This document shows, one piece after another, positions 5,580 to 10,133 of a stretch of 10,133 bases of DNA; within the stretch, counting starts at the first letter, position 1, and every line of letters begins with the position of its first letter. Origin of the DNA: Clostridiales bacterium (lineage in GTDB: Bacteria > Bacillota_A > Clostridia > Oscillospirales > Oscillospiraceae); NCBI GenBank assembly GCA_019417795.1, contig DXUR01000071.1, positions 1 through 10,133 on the forward strand, given 5' to 3'. The notes under the pieces are model-generated. The model was not told the origin of the DNA, ran no database searches, and saw nothing but the letters and a program-made list of their open reading frames with translations. The translations under genes and the position numbers were made by a program.

Positions 5580-7405
5580 TGGTCGTTCCTGTTATGCTTC
5601 CGACCACGGGCCACAATAAACGCCGCCGCGCCCAGCAGCATGCAGCCGCCCACGGTAAACATCCAAGTGCCGTAGCCGCCTGTCTTGGGCAGGTCGAAGC
5701 CGGGGTTGTTGATGACTGTCAGGGGCACGATGGCGTTGCCGTCCTCCAGATTTACAGGTTCGCCGTTGACAGTGCCGCTGGCGGTCAGGAGCTTTGCGCC
5801 GCAGGTATCGCAGGTATTCTCACTCTCCACAGCAGTAATGGCAATTTCGATGCCGTCCTTCAGCAACACATACCCCTTGTCCGTGGCCGTCTCCGTCAGT
5901 GTGTAAACATCGTCCTCCAGACCGTTCACGATGATATGCCCGCTGTCATTCGGAACAAAAGTGGTTGCATTGGCTTTCTTGCCGGTAAAGCCCTTGACGT
6001 AGTACACGCCATCCCTCTGCTCGGCAATAACATACACATCATCTGTGTCGTTATGCAGCAGGAAATGAACATTGGCCAGGTCACCCTTGCCGTCCGAAAA
6101 CTGCTTCAGCACATCCACGCCGTAGGTGTAAACATGGCAGCAGTCCTGGAGCGTGTCATAGTAGCTGGTGTTGGTGCGCTTCCAGGTCAGCACCACTTCG
6201 TTGGGGTTGTCGTTGTCGCCCAGCTTCGCGTCAGCGGTAAGGGTAGCGGCATAGGTGATCCGCATGGTGCAGTCGCTGTATCCACGCTTCACGCTGTCCG
6301 TGTAGACGCTCTCAGATTCGTTGATCTCCGCCAGCCCGGTCTCTGTCATACCAATGGTCATGGTGTTCTGTGCGTCATCATAGCTGACGGCGAACTTGCC
6401 GGAATCCTCGTCCCAAGTGGTGATTTTGTCTGTGCACTCGGCATCCCGGAAGAACTCGATGATCACATCGCTTCTGTTGTAGCGGATGCCCTCGCTCATC
6501 GTGTCCACAAAGGTATAGGTAGTGAGGCTGGTAGCCTTGGAGGTAATGGTGGGCAGTGTGCTGATGATCTGATAGTCCACCACATCGCCCACGGAGGCGG
6601 TGGCGGTGTGTGCATAGCCATCCGCAATGTCGGTCAGGCTGCCGGTATTCTTGCCGGTGCTGTTTTTATCCTCCCGGACGGTTTTTTCCAGTGTGGGTTT
6701 GCCGGTCTGATTCTTCGGGTACACAGTCACATCATAGTTCCAGTCTTTGCCGTCGATAGTGGTCATGGGCAGAGACACGAAGAAGGGATTGCAGGTACTG
6801 GTGACATTCTCCGGCACACGGGTCTCCACCACCAGATACAGGCCCTGCTCCAGTCCACTGACCTTGCTGTGTCCGTTTGCATCCGTCTCGGGCATAGCCT
6901 TGCCGCCATTTCGGATAGCGGCCTCCAGCGCATTTTTAACGGTAGTGGCGTTGGCGGTCAGTGCATCGCTCATGGCCTTGTTCAGCTTGTCGGAGGTATA
7001 ATAGCGGATGCCGTTTTCGCTCTTATGGGCGTCTGCGGCGGTCAGGCCGATGGCCTGAAGAACGGTATCCTCGGCAAAGCCGTACAGCACGCCCACCTGA
7101 CGCTGCCCATCCACCAGTTCATTATTCATGGCGATGTCAGCCACCCGTAGATAGGTGAACTCCACGCCCTGAATGGCGTACTGCGCCAGCTTGTCGGTAA
7201 CGGCATCGTCCTGCACGCCGGTGCTGACATAGGACGCCGTATCCCACGCTCCGTCTGCGCTGGCTGCCGTGATGTCGTACTTGTAAAGGGAAAGGGACGC
7301 CTTTCGCCCGGAGTCAATGGTCGGCGCCGCAAACGCCGTGGTGATAAGCCCCAAGGCCATAACCATAGCCAGGAACAGCGCCCAAAGTCGTTTCGTTTTC
7401 TTCAT
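5576..7405 (-). CDS. Backbone (major) pilin, SpaA/FimA type, LPKTG-anchored
   Basis: A 609-residue surface protein that should polymerise into the pilus shaft. It has a signal peptide (residues 1-26, ending TTAFA), an N-terminal pilin domain (about 28-232) starting with ASLSLYKYD and containing GLEQGLYLVVET, and the pilin motif YPKN (229-232) with Lys231 as the likely intermolecular link. A middle isopeptide-forming domain (about 236-420) follows, then a C-terminal CnaB-like domain (about 425-570) with an E-box YTLTE (501-505, Glu505). The end has LPKTG (572-576), a membrane helix and an Arg/Lys tail. It also holds seven cysteines, including C532-x2-C535 and C422-C423, which is unusual for Gram-positive pilins. 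It starts at ATG 7405 with AAGGAG 9 bases upstream, 17 bp after the adhesin stop. Confidence 0.95.
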   Translation of the reverse strand: MKKTKRLWALFLAMVMALGLITTAFAAPTIDSGRKASLSLYKYDITAASADGAWDTASYVSTGVQDDAVTDKLAQYAIQGVEFTYLRVADIAMNNELVDGQRQVGVLYGFAEDTVLQAIGLTAADAHKSENGIRYYTSDKLNKAMSDALTANATTVKNALEAAIRNGGKAMPETDANGHSKVSGLEQGLYLVVETRVPENVTSTCNPFFVSLPMTTIDGKDWNYDVTVYPKNQTGKPTLEKTVREDKNSTGKNTGSLTDIADGYAHTATASVGDVVDYQIISTLPTITSKATSLTTYTFVDTMSEGIRYNRSDVIIEFFRDAECTDKITTWDEDSGKFAVSYDDAQNTMTIGMTETGLAEINESESVYTDSVKRGYSDCTMRITYAATLTADAKLGDNDNPNEVVLTWKRTNTSYYDTLQDCCHVYTYGVDVLKQFSDGKGDLANVHFLLHNDTDDVYVIAEQRDGVYYVKGFTGKKANATTFVPNDSGHIIVNGLEDDVYTLTETATDKGYVLLKDGIEIAITAVESENTCDTCGAKLLTASGTVNGEPVNLEDGNAIVPLTVINNPGFDLPKTGGYGTWMFTVGGCMLLGAAAFIVARGRKHNRNDQ

Positions 7406-7422
7406 GGTTCAGTTCTCCTTTT

Positions 7423-8847
7423 TCATCGTGTTTTTTTGCAAAAATAAACACCTGTGCCGACACCCATGCCGAGCATGAGTGCCGCAAACAGAATATAAAT
7501 TGTGAATCCCGCCCCGCCCGTAAAGGGCAGCGCAAAGCCCGCATTGTTGCAGGCGGTAATGGTGATGTCGTGTTCGCTTGCATCCAGCGTCCCCAAAAAC
7601 AAAGGCTCCGTCAGCAGCGTCATTCCCTCCGCCGTTTGCACCTCCGTCACCCGGTAGTAGGTGCCGCCGTCTGCTGTCAAATCTTCCCAGCAAACCGAGC
7701 CGCCCGCACCCGTTTCCGCTGTGCTCACATCCTGCCAGTTCACCTGGTCCGCAGAGGATTCCAGCAGAAAACCAATCCCCTGCAAAGGCGCACCCTCGGC
7801 GTCCACTTTCTTTACCGTGATCCCGCCGGGGATGGCAGCGGTCTTGATTTTGAGATAAGCCGTCACTGGGTCCCGAACGCTGGCCGAATAGGTGACCACA
7901 TCCTGAATACCGGTAGCCGTTCCCCACACGCCGTCGCCCCAGACTACCACGCCCGCATGGGTAGTGCCATTTTTGCTGCCCACTACGGTGACAGCCTCCG
8001 GGATAGGCTTCTCCGTGGAAACCGTCAGTACATTCCCGCTCTTGCTGAAAGTCAAGTCCGCGTCCTCACAGCCGAAGCTGTACCTTTCCAGCATCCCATT
8101 TGCATCCGTGACGCTGCCGGTAAATTTGCTCCCATCCCAACTCAGCTCCAGCGTCTCCGCATTGGAAGGCAAAGACCCGCAAAAGCTGGGCCGCTTGCTG
8201 TGGGTCTGCACAGAATCTACAATGGAATCATAGTAGCTGAGAATTTTACTCCGCAGGGGATGGGTACTATCCACCCGTTCCAAGGCTTCGTTATAACCCA
8301 TAGACTTCACATCCATGTGGCGGAAGCTGCTGTCCCGTTCGCCTGCCACCACCTCCCAAATGAGAATCTGCGTGGCATAGGCCCAGGCCATTTTCTCCGC
8401 CGTAGCTTCCACATCCGCCCACCAGCCTCCGCCGATAGAGCCGTGGTAGCCGTAGCTCATAACCCGCCCAATCAGCCTCTGCACCTCGCGGGGCGTAAGG
8501 GGATGCCCGGCAGGCAGGGTCATGCGGTCCCACCATGTGTCATCGTGGTCCGTAAGGGAATCATAGTTTTTCTGCGGCACACCCGGCTCAATGCAGTAGG
8601 CCACCTCGCCCTTCCAGGAATCCAGGCACCGAAACTGCGTGTAGTTGTTGGCTGTCACATGATACCCAAACCGCAGGTTTAACGCCCCATGTCCCCACTT
8701 GCCGCTGGTTCTCAAGGTATCATCTGACAGCGGAAAATTCCAGATGTACACCTGTTTGGATGCGGCGAAGGCTGTGGTAGGCAGCAGGCATAAACACAGC
8801 ACCAGCGCCAGCAGAAACGCCGTCCCGCACTTGATAATTTGTTTCAA
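7423..8847 (-). CDS. Thioester-domain adhesin, probable pilus tip protein, LPFTG-anchored
   Basis: A 474-residue surface protein. Its signal peptide runs to about residue 28 (TTAFA). The next part is a thioester domain: Cys85 in VAYCIEPG and Gln160 in AYATQILIW are the expected partners of an internal Cys-Gln thioester, which in this family binds host amines covalently. A beta-rich middle region (about 220-335) follows, then a CnaB/SpaA-type domain (about 340-435) with candidate isopeptide residues Lys346/347, Glu402 (YYRVTEV) and Asn434/435. It ends with LPFTG (440-444), a membrane helix and KKTR. The start is TTG 8847: GGGAGGG lies five bases upstream, and the signal peptide begins right there (MKQIIKCGTAF). 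It is the first gene after a terminator and precedes the backbone pilin, as tip proteins often do. Confidence 0.9.
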   Translation of the reverse strand: MKQIIKCGTAFLLALVLCLCLLPTTAFAASKQVYIWNFPLSDDTLRTSGKWGHGALNLRFGYHVTANNYTQFRCLDSWKGEVAYCIEPGVPQKNYDSLTDHDDTWWDRMTLPAGHPLTPREVQRLIGRVMSYGYHGSIGGGWWADVEATAEKMAWAYATQILIWEVVAGERDSSFRHMDVKSMGYNEALERVDSTHPLRSKILSYYDSIVDSVQTHSKRPSFCGSLPSNAETLELSWDGSKFTGSVTDANGMLERYSFGCEDADLTFSKSGNVLTVSTEKPIPEAVTVVGSKNGTTHAGVVVWGDGVWGTATGIQDVVTYSASVRDPVTAYLKIKTAAIPGGITVKKVDAEGAPLQGIGFLLESSADQVNWQDVSTAETGAGGSVCWEDLTADGGTYYRVTEVQTAEGMTLLTEPLFLGTLDASEHDITITACNNAGFALPFTGGAGFTIYILFAALMLGMGVGTGVYFCKKTR

Positions 8848-8852
8848 ATTAA

Positions 8853-8859
8853 CCCTCCC
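8853..8859 (-). promoter_or_regulatory. Ribosome binding site supporting the TTG start of the adhesin
   Basis: GGGAGGG on the minus strand, five bases before TTG 8847-8845. No in-frame ATG lies near a binding site, and the signal peptide starts at this TTG. Confidence 0.65.
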
Positions 8860-8860
8860 A

Positions 8861-8923
8861 TTCTCCTAAATTTTGCCATAAGAAAAAGGCCCTCCATGAG
8901 AGCCTTTCTCCTATAAATTTTGC
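8861..8923. repeat. Imperfect direct repeat flanking the terminator
   Basis: TTCTCCTAAATTTTGC (8861-8876) and TTCTCCTATAAATTTTGC (8906-8923) differ only by two inserted bases. They sit on either side of the terminator hairpin between the lipoprotein and adhesin genes. They could come from a local duplication or mark the edge of the pilus cassette. I did not find a third copy at the other end of the pilus genes. Confidence 0.6.
8878..8907 (-). terminator. Intrinsic terminator after the lipoprotein gene
   Basis: On the minus strand AAAGGCTCTC (8907-8898), loop ATG, then GAGGGCCTTT (8894-8885) form a 10-bp stem with one G-U pair, followed by TTTTTCTT. It lies about 18 bp past the lipoprotein stop and 37 bp before the adhesin start. 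The pilus genes therefore need their own promoter close by, or partial read-through. No convincing -35/-10 pair was found in the short space left. Confidence 0.85.
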
Positions 8924-8924
8924 G

Positions 8925-9626
8925 TTACCCGCGACCGATGAACAATTCATACTGTCCATCTCCCACCTGTTCCGCCCATATCCACACAGCCGTGCAGCCT
9001 TCCTCGTTCTTATAATATGTCAGATCATCCCGGATATAGGCGGCCAGAACATCCTCCGTCTTGCTGCTGCATCGGATGGGCGTGTCCCAGCTATCCGCCG
9101 CATTTTCATCCAGCCGCAGACCAATGCCCACGGCATAGTCCTTGGCATAGCCCAGCCAGTAGTCCATGTCAAAAACTTTCTCCTCCGGCTGCGGCGCAGG
9201 CTTTTCCTCCGCAGACCCAGCCGCCCCACTCCCCGCAGGTACGGATGGACTATTCCCCGCAGGCTTGGAAGAACTACTCCCTGCCGAATCGGATGATTCA
9301 CCCCCAGCAGGCCCCGCCTTAGACGGCGTACTCGCTCCATTTTCCCGCGCAGGAGTTTTCCCCACCGCAGGCTTTTCATCTCCAGCAGAGGAATCCTTTT
9401 CAGTCACCTGTCCAGGAGCTGCGTCGGAAGCGCCGGGCTTTTCGTCCTGCCCCGGCGTCGCTTCCTCCGAAGCATATTCGTTCCCATTTTGCGTTGTCGT
9501 GGTCTCGGAAGCATCGGTAGCAGATGTTTGCGGCAGATTGTCCGTATTCGTAGGTGTCCCAGACCCGCCGCAGCCTGTGAGGAGCAGCGCACTCAGCACC
9601 CACGCCATGATTTGCAGTTTTTTCAT
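8925..9626 (-). CDS. Secreted lipoprotein with low-complexity spacer
   Basis: A 233-residue lipoprotein of unknown function. The start is ATG 9626, with GGAGGT five bases upstream, although the frame is open further up. Residues 1-19 are a lipoprotein signal: MKKLQ, a hydrophobic stretch and the lipobox LLTGC, so Cys19 would carry the lipid and tie the protein to the outer face of the membrane. Residues about 22-150 are a disordered spacer of Ser, Thr, Pro, Gly, Ala, Glu and Asp with recurring EKPA/EKPG and PGQ pieces, probably to reach through the wall. Residues about 151-233 form a small folded domain (FDMDYWLGYAKDYAVGIGL, ending WIWAEQVGDGQYELFIGRG) rich in Trp and Tyr. I do not recognise this domain. 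It is closed by its own terminator and may be regulated apart from the pilus genes. Confidence 0.88.
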   Translation of the reverse strand: MKKLQIMAWVLSALLLTGCGGSGTPTNTDNLPQTSATDASETTTTQNGNEYASEEATPGQDEKPGASDAAPGQVTEKDSSAGDEKPAVGKTPARENGASTPSKAGPAGGESSDSAGSSSSKPAGNSPSVPAGSGAAGSAEEKPAPQPEEKVFDMDYWLGYAKDYAVGIGLRLDENAADSWDTPIRCSSKTEDVLAAYIRDDLTYYKNEEGCTAVWIWAEQVGDGQYELFIGRG

Positions 9627-9651
9627 TCTGTACCTCCAGTTTTTATTTTCC

Positions 9652-9687
9652 GTCCTGTGCCGGTACACAACACAACTACCACAGGAC
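9652..9687. repeat. Inverted repeat upstream of the lipoprotein gene
   Basis: GTCCTGTG (9652-9659) and CACAGGAC (9680-9687) form a perfect 8-bp inverted repeat, with an inner GTA/TAC pair past a 3-base bulge. It sits 26-61 bases before the start codon. It is not followed by a T-run on either strand, so it is not a terminator; it could be an operator or a leader hairpin. A TTGACT hexamer lies just upstream on the minus strand, but no good -10 is in place. The rest of the 136-bp gap (9627-9762) shows nothing else clear. Confidence 0.45.
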
Positions 9688-9762
9688 CGCCCACAAGTCA
9701 ACGGGAATCTGCGCAGCCGACATAGAAAACGGGAGGCCCTCTGGCACGAGCTCCGTTCCAAC

Positions 9763-10133
9763 TCATACCATGCTGCCCATTTCCATGCGGGATGCGTCTT
9801 CCTGTGCCATGTTCTGCCGCTGGATATCGAGGTCAAAACAGGTCAGGTAGGCATTGTAATCTCCGGGGGATGGATTGCAGCGCAGGCAGTAGCGGTAATG
9901 CTCGGTTTCTACGATATAGCCGTAGTTCTGCACATAGCCGCCGGCGATCTTTCCGCCGTGGTCATAGCAGAATCGCTCCATGGCGAAGCGGCTTTTCAGT
10001 ACATTTTCCCGCAGCGTGTCCACGACCTCTTGCAGCTCCGCTTTGAACACAGGGCTGTTCAGCTCCTCTGGTCCCCTCGGCCACCAGGTATGCCAGAACT
10101 CGTTGCCGCTGCGCCCGAAGTCCATGCGGACAT
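9763..10133 (-). CDS. Unrecognised protein, partial (N-terminus probably outside window)
   Basis: The frame is open to the window edge and ends at TGA 9765-9763. The only in-frame ATG is at 10125 (giving 120 residues), but no ribosome binding site can be checked and two further codons (Val-Arg) are open above it, so this may be the end of a longer protein. The visible part is rich in aromatic residues: FWHTWWPRGPEEL near the start, then a helical part (AELQEVVDTLREN), RFCYDHGGKIAGGYVQNYGY and TEHYRYCLRCNPSPGDYNAY. It has several Cys but no clear metal site, and no membrane segment. It looks like a cytosolic accessory domain of an ICE protein, but I cannot name the family. A 136-bp non-coding gap separates it from the lipoprotein gene. 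Confidence 0.65.
   Translation of the reverse strand, partial: VRMDFGRSGNEFWHTWWPRGPEELNSPVFKAELQEVVDTLRENVLKSRFAMERFCYDHGGKIAGGYVQNYGYIVETEHYRYCLRCNPSPGDYNAYLTCFDLDIQRQNMAQEDASRMEMGSMV

Noticed and set aside
5516..7150. Long plus-strand open frame (544 codons) opposite the backbone pilin
   Set aside because: It lies wholly opposite the pilin and the end of sortase 1, both of which have clear motifs. It has no ribosome binding site and a Gly/Val/His-rich product with no domain. It follows from the GC-rich codon bias of the real strand.
7409..7927. Second minus-strand frame inside the adhesin gene
   Set aside because: It is out of frame with the adhesin, Gly/Cys-rich and without motifs; the adhesin frame carries the LPFTG end in the same region.
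7570..8682. Plus-strand open frame (370 codons) opposite the adhesin
   Set aside because: It mirrors the adhesin, whose thioester, CnaB and LPFTG motifs are clear. The plus-strand product has no recognisable feature.
8853..8870. Tiny upstream ORF (ATGGGAGGGTTAATTTGA) before the adhesin
   Set aside because: Its possible binding site (AGGAG) is only one base from the ATG, too close to be used. The sequence is better explained as the adhesin's own binding site.
9688..9710. TTGACT as a -35 box for the lipoprotein gene
   Set aside because: No -10 hexamer with more than two or three matches lies at 16-18 bases, so a promoter cannot be supported.
9627..9836. N-terminal extension of the lipoprotein frame
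   Set aside because: The frame is open here, but a start above 9626 would bury the lipoprotein signal 70 residues into the chain. ATG 9626 has a good binding site and starts the signal peptide.
1..10133. CRISPR array, tRNA, rRNA, insertion sequence or att site
   Set aside because: No regularly spaced repeats, cloverleaf sequence, transposase motif or integrase-type core site was seen on either strand by eye.

Overview
The window looks like part of a mobile element, most likely an integrative conjugative element (ICE), from a GC-rich anaerobic Bacillota (Clostridia of the gut Oscillospirales type). The grounds are strong AGGAGG-type ribosome binding sites, LPxTG wall-anchored proteins with class C sortases, and a DUF4314 / ArdA-like / small HTH / D12 adenine methylase set of the kind carried by clostridial ICEs. 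No integrase, relaxase, coupling protein or type IV secretion gene lies in the window, so the ICE assignment and the host group are inferences.

All credible genes lie on the minus strand, so transcription runs from high to low coordinates. In that order: (1) 10133-9763, end of an unrecognised protein cut by the window edge; (2) 9626-8925, a secreted lipoprotein with a long Ser/Pro/Gly/Glu spacer, closed by a good intrinsic terminator (8878-8907); (3) a pilus cassette: a thioester-domain adhesin with LPFTG (8847-7423), a three-domain backbone pilin with YPKN and LPKTG (7405-5576), and two class C-type sortases (5579-4761 and 4768-4094); (4) a tightly packed accessory block: an unrecognised 80-residue protein (4086-3844), a DUF4314 protein (3841-2861) and a tandemly duplicated ArdA-like antirestriction protein (2868-1702); (5) a structured intergenic segment with competing hairpins (1627-1687); (6) a small winged-helix DNA-binding protein (1607-1314), a Dam-like D12 adenine methyltransferase (1321-356) and the start of a Cys-containing unknown protein that runs off the window (341-1).

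The genes from the adhesin to the ArdA-like gene have gaps of 17 bp or less, or overlap, and no terminator is visible between them. They probably form one transcript that joins surface attachment (a sortase-assembled pilus) to protection of incoming DNA (ArdA-like protein), with the methylase just beyond. A sensible but untested reading is a transfer-support module: the pilus helps donor and recipient or host surfaces stick together, and the antirestriction and methylation genes help the element survive entry. Five of the genes appear to start at GTG or TTG. Three gene junctions share the same 8-base overlap, NTGRGTAA, which points to translational coupling.
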